A DNA stretch of 64,000 bases from the NCBI RefSeq assembly GCF_040712315.1, contig NC_134022.1, positions 2,852,001-2,916,000 on the forward strand. The letters run 5' to 3'. This DNA is from Castanea sativa (lineage: Eukaryota > Streptophyta > Magnoliopsida > Fagales > Fagaceae). The notes under the pieces are model-generated. The model was given only the letters and a program-made list of their open reading frames with translations. It did no database searches and was not told the DNA's origin. Of the stretch, positions 25,001 through 36,575 are shown one piece after another (positions within the stretch are counted from its first letter, which is position 1; each line of letters opens with the position of its first letter). Made by a program: the position numbers and the translations under genes.

Positions 25001-26680
25001 ATGTGCTTGGATGTATTGGACCCAAACCAAGTCCTAGTGTATTGCATCTCCAAAATCCTTGTTATGGCCTCCCATTCTAATTCCACTACATGGCCCGAGA
25101 TTGCTTTGGTTGAACTCAACCATCTCTATTGTCAAACACCTAAAAATTGGTGGAAGCTTCCTTAGTTCAACTGTCTGAAACTCTGAATGCATCCATTTCA
25201 AACGTAGATATATATCAAAGGTGAATATCTCTGCCATTTTTAGTTTCAAGAAATGTCATGATGCAGACTTTCGATATGTTTATATTAATTAACTAAATGG
25301 TGGAATTGAAACATTTGGAAGCATATTTTGACAAATAGACTAAAGATTTCAACTGGTAGAGGAATCCAAAAATTCCAATCGACAAACAATTTTGATGTAT
25401 CATTCTTAAATTTATGTAATAAACTCCCAATCAGGGAAAAGCGATAGGAAAATATTCCATTTCACATCAATCCCAATTTCTAGGAAGCTCTGCTCTAGTA
25501 ATACAAATGGGGAATGTACAGGGCAATGCATGGACCACATTTTTGGGCCTTTTCATCAAACTAGGCTCCTTTGGTAACCTTGGAATTGGCTCTTCAGTTG
25601 TCTCTTCTTCATCAATGATACAGGATCCTCCATGTAGCACCTCTATTATTTTAGTACTATTTATTTGAAATTATTTTAGTATTATTTATTTATTCCGTAT
25701 AGCATAAGATGGAAACCAAATTTTTTATAACCCCTTAAAAGTTATAAGCCGTATTCAATCATTATAGAGCGAAAGTTATATGTTTAAAATACTATTGCAT
25801 TTATAAAACATAATTTTGGGAAGCAATTTAAATTTTCTAAAAGAAGCCCGATGTTATTTAAGATTGGGTGAGTTATTAAAAAATAGAAATAAAAGAATAA
25901 ACAATAATGACAGACAAACTACACATCTCTAAGAGCAGGTTAGCTCAACTAATTAAAGAGTAAGTTTGGTAAGATTTGATTTGTATCTAGTGTTCCAGTG
26001 CATTAAATTCGACACAATTCGGACATACATTCAAAATTAGTCACATGTTTGCTTTGCGTAAAGCTTTGCTCAGGTCAAAACACTCCTATTTATAAATAAT
26101 AATAATAATAATAATTTTCTAAAACTCCTTTATAAATAAATATAATAAAAAAAGGAAAAAGAATTCTCTCTGAAAGTTCGATGTTAGAAATATGATAAAA
26201 AAAACACCCCAACTTAGCGTCAATGGACTAGAGCAACTCATTCGCCGAACCAAACCCTCTAGTATTCCTACAACCTACCCAGCGCAACCAGGTCCAAACA
26301 CATGCATGGACCAGGCCCCCTCCCCCATATACACTTGCACTTCTTCTAAATATATGTATATAATTTAAATAGAAGTGTTTATAGGCTACAGTACACCAGC
26401 TTTAATTCTGTATTTCACTAATATATATAGCCTACCTATTATTTTATTTGATAGGGTTGGAATCTCCCATCTCCATTCTTTTAACATTCAGATTACTAGA
26501 TAATATAGTCAAAACAATAGAAAACCAAATTTACTTGTAAGAGCACTAGCATTAACTATGGAAAGTTAAATGTCATTTTAACATACTAAAATCTACTTTA
26601 TATATATTTAATACACAATTTTACATACATACATCATACATCATATCTTCTATTTTATTAACATTCAATACATTAAAATA
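22084..26680. other. Gene-free AT-rich intergenic region
   Basis: There are no reading frames with recognisable similarity. It contains (AT)n at 24421-24440, a G-rich patch at 24335-24360 and (AAT)n at 26097-26115. A MITE-like 'agagcactagcatt' motif lies at about 26541. The minus-strand frame at 25034-25249 has no family I can name and is not called a gene. Confidence 0.4.
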
Positions 26681-26687
26681 ATACTAA

Positions 26688-27660
26688 TCTCATCCCATGC
26701 GCTTAGTGCATGCAATAAGATTTTTTTTTTTTTTTTTTTTGGGTTTAGTGTCATAATTTCCTTTCATAACTAAATTTTCTATAACACCTTTCATATAGTT
26801 CACACATCACAGAGAGTTATAAAATTACCAATTCATAATATATGTAGTTGATAAAGTACGATCCACAGTATAATTCAATTGAAAAAGTAGTATATAAATT
26901 TTGTTCATAAGAAGAATGTCTAATTATTAAGAAGAATTAAATATATGAAACAGGAGTGTAAAAGAAGATAGAGTCGGTTAGCAATAGGATTATAGAATGA
27001 AGGAAAAACTGAAAGAATATTTTGGGTTTGTAGTTTGAGAGATTTAATGTTATTATATTTTTTCCTCATTCATTCGACAACGTTAGGAAGGAGAAGAGAA
27101 GAACAAATGAAAGGGGAAGTTTTTACAAGAAGGTGTAATTGGTTTTTGAATGAGTATTTTTTTTTTATGTGACGCTAGGTAGTATATTTTCTTAATAGGA
27201 ACATGGGGTGGTATTTATTTATTTATTTATAGAACATGGGTTAGTGGGAATTTAAAATAAAAAAAATTGGTGATAAACATTGGGTAGGAACTTTGTATCG
27301 ATCTAGTATCAACTATCTAGTGGAGAGTTTTTACTTTGTAGGTTTTTTGTTTTTAATTTTTGTCAATTTACGATTTAAACCCCATTTCTTATGTTTTAGG
27401 AATAAAGATAACCATCACGTACCCTTGGTGTGGTGTGGTGGTCACTCTACAAGTATAAATGCTTGTGGAGCGTGAGGGGCAAGAGTCGGGGTTCAAGTCT
27501 CCAGGAGAAAGCTTCACACACATATACACTTAAATTAGGTTAGAGTAGAAATTCCATTTTATATATATATATAAAAAGGAATAAAGATAAGTTAATTATA
27601 TTAGGGGTAGTTTTGGAAGTAAAAAAGGAAATAACTATCTTTCGAAATTCTCTTAATAAA
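26688..27660. repeat. Decayed hairpin-ended element carrying a SINE
   Basis: About 26688-26740 (CTCATCCCATGCGC...GTGCATGCAATAAGA plus a long T run) is a worn version of the hairpin at 12871-12911. Near 27640-27670 'attctcttaataaatagaaat' resembles the tract about 280 bp after the first hairpin ('agcccttaaatagtaatatag'). A SINE sits at 27409-27575. Element limits are inferred. Confidence 0.35.
27409..27575 (+). mobile_element. SINE (tRNA-derived retroposon)
   Basis: The head 'ggtcactctacaagtataaa' is followed by a B-box-like 'cggggttcaagtctcc' and the body 'gcttcacacacatatacact'. It continues 'gttagagtagaaattccatt' and ends in a (TA)n/A tail. Relatives in this window are at 16925-17420 (split) and 53110-53290 (minus). 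Confidence 0.65.
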
Positions 27661-30592
27661 TAGAAATAACAAACCCATTAAAATAATATAAAAAACCATT
27701 TTTCATTCATTCATTTCACACACACACTCTCTCTCTCTCTCTCTGAAACCCTCTCTCTCTTCTTCCCCCAATTCAACCTTTCTTCTTCTCAAAACTCATA
27801 TCAAACCATTTTTCTTCTCCTAATTGCTCCATCTCTATACCAACCCAAACTAGCCAAACCAATCCAATGTCAAACCCAAACTACTCAAACCTAAACAAAT
27901 CCAGCCACCACTACCCACAACCCAGAAAAGCCAACAACCACCACCAATAGAAAGACCCACACCTAAATAAACACATAAACAAACCCAACGCCACCGCCCA
28001 CAACCTAACACTTAGGTGGTCGAGCTTGTTGTATCCTTGAGATAGAATACAAAAATATTTATTTATTACACTAGATTATTCCTTACACAACGTGTATTGC
28101 CTCAAGAAAGTGACCTAGTTCGTGTATCAACTTCGCTACCTCTCAATGGTAAATTTGTTTTATGTAAACAATAAGAATATTTATATAATATTTCTTATTT
28201 TTATTCCAAAACCGACCTTTCTCCTAAAATAGTCAATACGATAAAATGGCAACAGGTACCCCTAAAATATATCAAATAAAAGACCAATCTATATTTGTTG
28301 TACTTGAATTATTTTTAAGTTTTTCAGATAGTATTAATGTTTTATTAGATAAAAAAAAAACATAATTAAAAAGTGTTAAAAATAAAAAGGAGTTATAAAT
28401 CATGTTATTTGAGCCAATACATTGAGTTAATGTATTTAAGCTAAAATTTGGGCTCATAAAATATGTGGTTTTAAATTTTATGTTTACACATATACATACA
28501 TGTATACATATATGTATAAACATATACATACATACATCATACATACATACATGCATACTTGGCATAACCCAATATTAACCAGTATTAAAATATTTCGTTC
28601 CTCTGCCAAAATCAAAACAACTTTTGGTATGGTATTGACTATTTTACTTTCTCCCATCCAAGTTGAGAAAAGAATACTTGTGATAGAAACATCAATTTCT
28701 GTATAAATATTTTTATGTATATTCTAGAATATAAAAGCATGTTTGCCAATCATTTGCCTTCGTGACTGCTGAAAAACATCCACTCAAGAACCTACTGAAC
28801 CTACATAGATACATATAGGCTAACGCATCTCTAACCCTCTGTACTTAGAGTGTACAATTCTACATTGACTAACCAATAACCAAGGGGTTGTCCCCAAGCT
28901 TGGTTTATACATAATGAGATATAATCCTATAATTAAGACTATAGATAGGGTTATGATTTTAAAAAAATATTGCCATATCAATTAGAATGAAAAAAAAAAA
29001 ACGCTCCTAACCCTCTTAAATTAATGAATAATAGAAGGATGGTGATCAATACACAACACTGCTTTCTATGCAATCTTAAAGGAAAATTTTAATAGCTCTT
29101 CCATATAGCAGAGGATAAATGAACCAGCCGATTTAACCAACTCTAAAACTTTGGCCAACAACACTATAAGTGATTTGTCGTAAAATATTAAAATGATACT
29201 AGATACATGTGAAACGATCTGAACACTTATCCCACTTATATTAGACTTTTTAAACTCATCTTTAAGGCTTTATAGCTTCATTTGCTTTTGGTGTAACTAA
29301 CATCAAGCTTTTGATAACATTCCAAACCTCACAAGTAGGGTAAAATTTCTCCAAGGATTCAAACACCTCTATAAGTTTGTTTTGATAAGAGAAAACAAAC
29401 CAATTATACTTAAGCAAGAAAAAAAAAATCACATCAACATATTAGGAATTTATGGCGAGGCAATCAATATTATATTGGAATCGCCTGTATTTATGGTATG
29501 TATTGTACCGACCATTAAATTGGAAATATCAACTTGTAACAAAAAAATTTTAAGTGGTTTGGCTAATATTGATGTTCAATCAATACAATAAAATTAATTA
29601 AAAATGTTATAAAAAATGTTTTTTATAAGAAAAAACATGTTATTTAAATTAATAGATTTGGTTAATGTACTGAAGCAAATATTTGGGCTTATAAAACATA
29701 TGGTTTTTAAATTATATGTTCATAAACATATAAATAAATAAATAAATATGTTCATACATAAATATATACAAACATTATACACACACACATATATATATAT
29801 GGTTTGATTGTTTAGAAGGTAATGCTTTTTTGATAGATTCCAACAAAGGATTTGACTTATCTCCAATACTTTTTTAAAAGGAATCTCTTTTTATTTTAAT
29901 AAAAGACTGCCACATCACTCATTAACTAAATTAAAGGCGGAGAATAAAACCCACTACCACTTGTCATTATATATTTAAAACAAAATGATATATCCAGTTA
30001 AAAAAGTAATAAAAGTAAGCAAAACCCTCAAACAAATCTGTGGAGTGCGGTATTTACCATCAACTATGCAAATTTTCTTTTGATATGTAAGATAGCATTT
30101 GTGGCAATATAGGTAAAGAGGTGAAACCACGGTTAAGATCAAGCTTGTGCTGAGGCTGTGGTGCCACCAGGCCATCATGTAGGGGTAGGTCTTTAGAAAG
30201 ATCTTCAGAGTTCAGAAGAATTTAAAGGCTAACAAGAGATTGCAAGGGCATTCAAATATGGTAGACAATAAGGATTGGAAAATTTTTATAGCTACAAAGA
30301 AGTTGAAATTCATCAGAAGATAAAATAAAATGAAAAATTTGACAGAGGAAAGGAAAGTGGGGGAAAAAAACTTTGGGGGTGATTGAGGATTATGCACAAT
30401 CTCATATAAGTTTGAACATAAATTAATTACTTCTTGCTTAATAAGACCAAGTAAAAGTCATGTTCATAACTCATAAGAGTTTTAAAAAAAATGTTAAGAC
30501 GCTGACTGCTAAGTTTCATGCTACATCCTCTTTCTTTGAGGTAATATCAACACAGCATAAACCCTTTTGCTTGTGTGTGTGTGTATATATAT
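27661..30592. other. Intergenic region with low-complexity and duplicated blocks
   Basis: About 27715-28000 is CT- and C-rich low-complexity DNA resembling the block at 14960-15330. About 28340-28520 and 29600-29790 are diverged direct copies ('catgttattt', 'atttgggctcataaaatat' versus 'atttgggcttataaaacat'). About 29812-30035 has a second copy at 31063-31260. No gene is seen. Confidence 0.45.
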
Positions 30593-30990
30593 GGGTGGAG
30601 TTCAAGTTCTACCTAGTGTAACTTTAAGTAATGTTATACCACCCAATAACGTATTATTAAATTAATATTTTGAAAATCCAACCGTTAAATTACATATTCT
30701 ATATATTTTTAACATGCACGTCAATTTTCATATCAATCGGATGTTATTTACCATTTGATCTATAAACTCATCTTTTATGCATTATTTTAAACTACAAAAA
30801 CTTGAATTTTAACAATTGATTGATGACATGGCTATTAATCTTTGATTACCTTGAAATTTTGCAAGCATGGAGAATATATAAAGATAATGTAATCTAACGG
30901 TGGATTTGTCAATATTCGCATTTAATTAAAAAATATTGGGTGGTGTAACACTGCTTAAAGTTACACCAGGTGTAACTTGAACCCAACTCT
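30593..30990. mobile_element. MITE with about 56-bp terminal inverted repeats
   Basis: The left end GGGTGGAGTTCAAGTTCTAC continues 'ctagtgtaactttaagtaat' and 'gttataccacccaata'. It is mirrored by the right end, whose reverse complement reads GAGTTGGGTTCAAGTTACAC, 'ctggtgtaactttaagcagt' and 'gttacaccacccaata'. The interior is about 290 bp and non-coding. It sits between (TA)n tracts, which hides the target duplication. Long inverted repeats suggest a Mutator-like origin, but that is an inference. Confidence 0.75.

Positions 30991-31001
<11 letters not shown>

Positions 31002-31063
<62 letters not shown>
31002..31063. repeat. (AT)n microsatellite, about 62 bp
   Basis: Pure AT dinucleotides lie between the MITE at 30593-30990 and a repeat copy at 31063-31260. 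Confidence 0.95.
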
Positions 31064-31065
<2 letters not shown>

Positions 31066-33540
31066 GGGTTTGGCTTACCTTAAATAATTTTTTAACTGAA
31101 ATTTGCTTTTGTTTTAATGAGAAACGGTCACATCACCCACTAACAAAATAAAATGTGGAGATTAAAATCTATTACTACTTGTCACTGTGTATTTAAAACA
31201 AAAAGAAGCCTCCAGTTAAAAAAGTACTAGAGGTAAGTCAAATCCTGAGTTTATAGATTGCTGAAACAAAGGGCCATCTAGTAAAAAATGGCAGGCTTTC
31301 AAAGCATGAAAAAAGTTGAACACTTCATAATCCTAATAGCTGATATATATCTTCTATTTGAACTTTCAAAGCAACAGCAAAAATGACTCTTTTTGCATTC
31401 AATGCCATATACCAACTTGAATCTAAGCCAATCGTAGAGGTTAAAAGTTAGGTATAGTACTTTAGGTTCAATACATTAGGTTCTCCAATTAAATTCAAAC
31501 ACTTGGTCACATTGATTAACCAATAAAACACAACTAGTGTTATCTTGTCCCAGGACAATTAAATTCAAAACAACCAAGTGTTTGAATTCAATGGGGCAAC
31601 CTTGATGTATTGCACCTAACTTTACTCAATCCTAAACTAGTAGTAACACACATTGCACTCTTAATTATATTGATCTTACTCATGCAGAAAGCAAGTTAAC
31701 ATCATAGCTGATAATAATAACAAAAAAGGCGCCATTGAGTTAGAGCTCACCGCCCTTTGAACCGAGTAAAAGCCCAAATTTCTTACTTTCCTAATTGAAT
31801 TGTTAAAGAATGCATGCCTCATGGGACTCAAACCCAAAATCACCCCTTAATATGTTAAATACTTACGTCACAACATAAAGATCATCTCTACGACATCCAA
31901 GGTGATCCTCACCTACACTATTGCTTTTGTCACCTCCAACTGTTGTAAGCATTAAGGATAAAAGGTATAATTGGTTGGCAATCTAATGCAAGGAAATCTA
32001 ATGCAATCTCCCCTCCCTATGTTATATAAGCAATGTCTAAGGTCATATAAGCAAATCTGAAGGTGTTAGTGTGAACAATAAAACGAAGTAGTGTTAGTGT
32101 GAACAATAAAACGAAGTAGTGTTAGTGACAGAAGTAAAAGATTAAAACAAGCTCATAAGAAACAGAAAGAAGGCGTTGTAGTTGAAAAGTGCAAGCTTCT
32201 GTATCCATATCTAAAACTACTCACTACAATTATCTGGCTCATAAAGAACTGACAAAAAATGGTCCTTTCAATCATAAAGCAACAAACAAAAACAACCATA
32301 CAACACTTGTAATTGCAACCCTGGGTCCAATATTCAAGGGTAATAGGACTGGACAATCCTACTATTCAGATTGTAATTTTAAGAACCACATACCAAGCTA
32401 CCATATGATATCTACGACAACAGTAGATCAAAGCAAGAATAACTCTTATTAATAGCAGAAAAGCAGAACATCCATTTGAAATTTCAGATCTATAATGACA
32501 ATAACATCTTTCAGTCAATTCCACAAAAAAAACAAAAATTAAAGTTGCAAAGTTGGACTGTTATATAATACTAATATTGTTAATTTACATTTCTCATATT
32601 CACGCACAATACAAAACAACATGATACCAAGCAACAGAGATTAACTCTTAATCTTATTTTCCAATAAAAATTCTAGATAACTGTTCCACTTGGTAAGTAT
32701 TTTTGCTTTTCTTTAACTTTACTTACCTCGAATTATTTCAAGTGGGAAAAATAAAATAGAACTTTTACTTTATTCCATCACAAACACTGCTACAAACATC
32801 AAAACCAAATTCTTAGCTCAAAATCACAATCAGCAGCTAACACTTCCATTATGGAAGCAATCACCTCCGCTAGAACTCATGTCACACCACTGCTTCAGCC
32901 GCCACATACCACAAGAACCAGATATGAAACCAGGTAATTTGTGACAACAGAGAGTATCATCTTGCCAATGCATGCATTTTTTAATCTAGAACATCAATTT
33001 TTAATAGAACACATGGCATAATTTTAATTATGCCTTTCTGTATAAGTCGGATGGACTCAAAACTGGTATAAATGTAACCATCATTAGAAAACAGGAATAC
33101 AAGGACAACAATTTCATAAGACTATAAATACGTTCATTCAAATATTTCCTATTAAAATGGTATAGTTTATTCATCGAAGAGTAAGAAATATAATTAAAGC
33201 TACATTAGAGTTAAGAAGGGATCACTTCCCTTATCATATCCATATTAGGGTCAATAGGATCTCACAAGCCAAGCATCATTAGAAATTGACTAAAACCCTA
33301 GAGCAAAAAATAAAGATAATAATATCAATTCCTATTTGCAAACCCATAAATGTACAAGTTATCGCATACCATTGTTAACATTACCAACATCAAAAATGAA
33401 TAACAATGTAAATGTTCAAGCATGATGACTTAATATCATCTTTAATTAATTAGATAATACAACACCTAATTCCATCTATTACCTGAACTGTTTTCCTCCA
33501 CTCTAATTCTAGAAGCAAAAAGTTTCCAAGTCATACACAT
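31064..33540. other. Region downstream of ISY1
   Basis: It holds a repeat copy (31063-31260), a 28-bp tandem duplication at about 32066-32121 (unit 'gttagtgtgaacaataaaac' plus 'gaagtagt'), and the block at about 33115-33412 that is duplicated upstream of the ISY1 CDS at 35665-35947. The last 100-200 bases before 33541 are presumably the ISY1 3'UTR. No other gene is seen. Confidence 0.5.
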
Positions 33541-34452
33541 CTACCGCTGAATATTAAGCATAGCCTTAGCCTCAGTCTGTTCCTCCAACAAACCCTCACT
33601 CACATACATACTCAACAGCTCCCTCTTCTTTTTCTCCAAAACCATCTTCTCTATTTCCTTGTCATCCGGCAATGGCACATGAACCACAAACTCCCTCCTC
33701 CCCTCCCTTTCCATCTCCTCCTTCTCCAGCTTCTCCCTTTCCTTCCTCTCCTCCTCCTCCACTTCCTCCTCCATCCCCTCAAACAACACCTCCTTTGCCA
33801 CGCTCACCACCTCCCCACTCTTAACTGCCTTCTTTGCCTCCCTCCTCACCTCCTCCACTCTATTCCACTCCTCCAACACCTTTGCCCTCATCTTCTCCTC
33901 TGCAGGCCCCTCCACCCTCTCCAACACCCCATCCTCATCATCCCTATACCCATAATAACTCGCATCAATCCTCTTATATATATCATATCGAGTCCTCCTT
34001 TTTCGTAATTCTGGAGGCTTCTCAAACAGCTCTCTCACTCCCGGCAACTTCTTTGCAGCACCAAAGTACCGGTATCCTGGCCCACGCCCACTAGGATTAG
34101 GAACATCCACTATGTTTCCTTCTAAATCAGTCATTTTAGGGGCATGTTTGGCATAATTGGGCCCACCGAGCTCAACAATGCGCCGTTCCCGATGGGATTT
34201 TTCCCGGATGAGTTTATTGATCTCGTCATTGAGGTCACGGAGGCGATGCTCTCCAAGCCCTTCATTTTGAATTTCAGCAACTTTGCGGCCAATCTCGCGC
34301 ATGATCTGCTGGCGCCACTTGTCAGCCTCAGCAAGGTCACGACATTCAGAGGCAAGGAAGGGCCGACGCTCTTTTGGCTTCTTTTTCTGTTCAGCTTCGT
34401 GGGCAACATATCTGTTCAGCATAGACTGTGCTTTCTCCTCATTGCGAGCCAT
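33541..34452 (-). CDS. ISY1: Pre-mRNA-splicing factor ISY1 homolog
   Basis: ISY1 is a component of the Prp19/NineTeen complex that stabilises the catalytic spliceosome in the nucleus. The 303-residue frame is single-exon. It starts MARNEEKAQSMLNRY, then has the family signatures 'KERRPFLASECRDL' (27-40), 'EIGRKVAEIQNEGLGE' (53-68), 'RLRDLNDEINKLIREK' (70-85), 'ELGGPNY' (94-100) and 'GYRYFGAAKKLPGVRELFEK' (126-145). 'YYGYRDDEDGVLE' lies near 166-178, followed by a Glu/Arg-rich coiled region and a conserved C-terminal 'VVHVPLPDDKEIE'. Length is close to human ISY1. The start is chosen because it matches the invariant MARN beginning and lies 15 bases after a TAG|AGACAAG acceptor that ends a 5'UTR intron. 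Confidence 0.96.
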   Translation of the reverse strand: MARNEEKAQSMLNRYVAHEAEQKKKPKERRPFLASECRDLAEADKWRQQIMREIGRKVAEIQNEGLGEHRLRDLNDEINKLIREKSHRERRIVELGGPNYAKHAPKMTDLEGNIVDVPNPSGRGPGYRYFGAAKKLPGVRELFEKPPELRKRRTRYDIYKRIDASYYGYRDDEDGVLERVEGPAEEKMRAKVLEEWNRVEEVRREAKKAVKSGEVVSVAKEVLFEGMEEEVEEEERKEREKLEKEEMEREGRREFVVHVPLPDDKEIEKMVLEKKKRELLSMYVSEGLLEEQTEAKAMLNIQR

Positions 34453-34467
34453 CTTATGACCTTGTCT

Positions 34468-36137
34468 CTAGAAATGTGATCTTGTAACAAAAAACTGAAA
34501 AATTGAATTGAATTGTGAATACCATAACCCTCAATAATAAAAACTAAGCATCTATACTATCTACATTACTGTATGAGTAGCTTGACAATAACACACACAC
34601 ACATTCAATGAGACCTGAACCCACAACCTCATTGGCAACATGATTATGATATTATAAGTCTTAACAATTAGAATTAAAAGTCCCAACAAAAAGGAAACTA
34701 CCAAAAAAAAAAAAAATTGGGATTTTAAAAAACTTATGACTAAGTAAAAATCAGACCCATGATAGAAAATATAAATAAAATAAAAATAAATAAATATTGA
34801 ACCACAATCCAGCATAAATTATTGAATTAGTACAGCAATTCAAATATTTTTCTACTAAGCAAATTCCCCTCACGAATTAGTCCCATATACCCCAGTAAAT
34901 GCCCACTCAAACTTTTCGCCCACATTCTTGAACTTATAGGAAACAGAAAGACGACCTAAAACCTCCTCCATTTTGTCTACTACCATTCTATCCAACATCT
35001 CTAAGACACCACCTAAAGAACCAAGAGACCCTAAAAATTACCAGTCCAAATGCTAGCAGCCCCGTAAACTCCGAATCACACTTCTATTAAATCGTTAATT
35101 CAAATCATTTTTGTTTCTTGCAAGAAAACAATATCTGCCCTCCATGACGTGATCATATTCCTGAGCCAAAGCCATTTGTCGTTATCATTCAACCCCCAAA
35201 CATTCCAAAAAATTATTCAAATATTCATTGATGCACGACTAAGGCCCTTTCTCTACTAACACTACTGCTTGTCTTGGCTAAGCCATTCTCACAATTCCAA
35301 GAACTCGGAAAATTCTTCAACCCTCTTTGCTAATTTCTTATGAGCACTCTCTTCTAACATCTGCTGTTTTTTCCTTGCCTCAATGGCTAATAAGAACAGG
35401 CCCGTAACATGCTCCTCAAGACCCTCCAAAGAAGTACCCACAGATATCTTAAAGGCTTTGATTTTCCTGGGAACCCATTGCAACAACTCGCCTTTGGCCT
35501 TGCCCCCAACTTCCTCCACCGCCGATTTCTTTGTCTCATCCGGGTTTTCTGTGGCTAATGGCTCCACAATTTACTCCCCTTTGAATTATTTCAAGTGGGG
35601 GAAAAAAAAAAGAAAAAAAAACACACACACACTTTAATCCTTTCCAACTTGATACATGCATAATGCCATAATGGCTTAAATATGTTCATTCAAACATTTA
35701 CTATTAACAAGGTATAGTTTCTCTACCTCTTTTTTTTAATTAGATTTTTTTTTTTTTTAAAGGGCAAGCAAAATTAGGGTCAATTATACATATCTCATAT
35801 GCCAAGCATCAATAGAAATTAACTAAAATTCCAAGACCAAAAAACAAAGATTATAATAACAATTCCTATTTGCAAACCCTTAAAAAATGTACAAGTTAAT
35901 TGAGTAACATCATTAACATTACCAACATCAAAAACCAATAAAAATGTAAAAATTTGGAAAATAAAAATATTGGGTGTTAAACAAAACATATGACTTAAAG
36001 TACAAATCAGACCCATCATAGAAAACATAAAGAAAAAAAAAAAAAAAAAGTAAACAGCAAAGAAGATTGGTGTATAGACTAGACTAGACTAGAATAGAGC
36101 AACATGAACATGAACCCACCAATAAACTCAGAATCAG

Positions 36138-36169
<32 letters not shown>

Positions 36170-36177
36170 AATCTTAC
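34468..36177 (-). other. 5'UTR intron of ISY1 with repeat insertions
   Basis: The inferred donor is CGACAA|GTAAGATTTCTC (36177) and the acceptor TTTCTAG|AGACAAGG (34468), 1710 bases. Directly inside the donor is a long CT tract (36137-36163). The intron also holds a LINE fragment (34870-35570) and copies of blocks from elsewhere at the locus (34705-34760, 35583-36030). Confidence 0.65.
34870..35570 (-). mobile_element. Truncated L1-type LINE fragment (endonuclease start)
   Basis: On the minus strand, 35230-35110 reads FWNVWGLNDNDKWLWLRNMI then TSWRADIVFLQETKMI. This is recognisable as the start of the endonuclease domain of a plant LINE ORF2 (family pattern 'WN-RGLN...W-ADI---QETK'). Below it, 35040-34870 gives LGSLGGVLEMLDRMVV and FEWAFTGVYGTN, the next conserved part ('FTGVYGP'). 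Upstream, the 92-codon frame 35567-35289 (W-x-x-IKAFKISVGTSLEGLEEH) resembles the linker before ORF2. Stops and frameshifts make it inert. Confidence 0.7.
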
Positions 36178-36290
36178 TTGTCGTTGGAAGTTGTAGGAGA
36201 CGGCAGATCACTTGTAGGGAGGTGGCGGCCAACAAGCGAGCTGAGAGCCAAGCGGAGTCTCGACTTCAGGCCTTCGGTTCTGTTCAGGGG
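36178..36290 (-). other. Probable 5'UTR exon of ISY1
   Basis: This is a GC-richer patch in AT-rich surroundings, ending in a strong donor (CAA|GTAAGA). The transcription start is only approximate. The 63-codon plus-strand frame here is not a gene. Confidence 0.55.
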
Positions 36291-36540
36291 TTATACACTA
36301 TCTCTTGGATTGTTTTGCAAAATACCGCTATTTTTGTTAACAATTTGGTTAATTAAGAACGTTTTTTAACTATTTGAAAAACTAACATCTTGTAACTGTT
36401 CAACCCAACTTCCCTATATTATAGATCCATTTTTAAAATAACATCCATTTTCAAACAATTTTATTTTAATATTAATACTGTTTTTTTTTTTTGGAAAAAT
36501 AAAACACACCCTATAATAATAATAATAATAATAGAACCTC

Positions 36541-36575
<35 letters not shown>

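Noticed and set aside
25034..25249. 71-codon minus-strand frame (MKLKMAEIFTFDIYL...) considered as an LRR or other gene relic
   Set aside because: There is no clear repeat periodicity or partner exon; it is too short to assign.
33679..34479. Plus-strand open frames of 86-111 codons over ISY1
   Set aside because: They are antisense shadows of the ISY1 coding sequence; their composition (Leu/Pro/His runs) only mirrors Glu/Lys-rich codons on the other strand.
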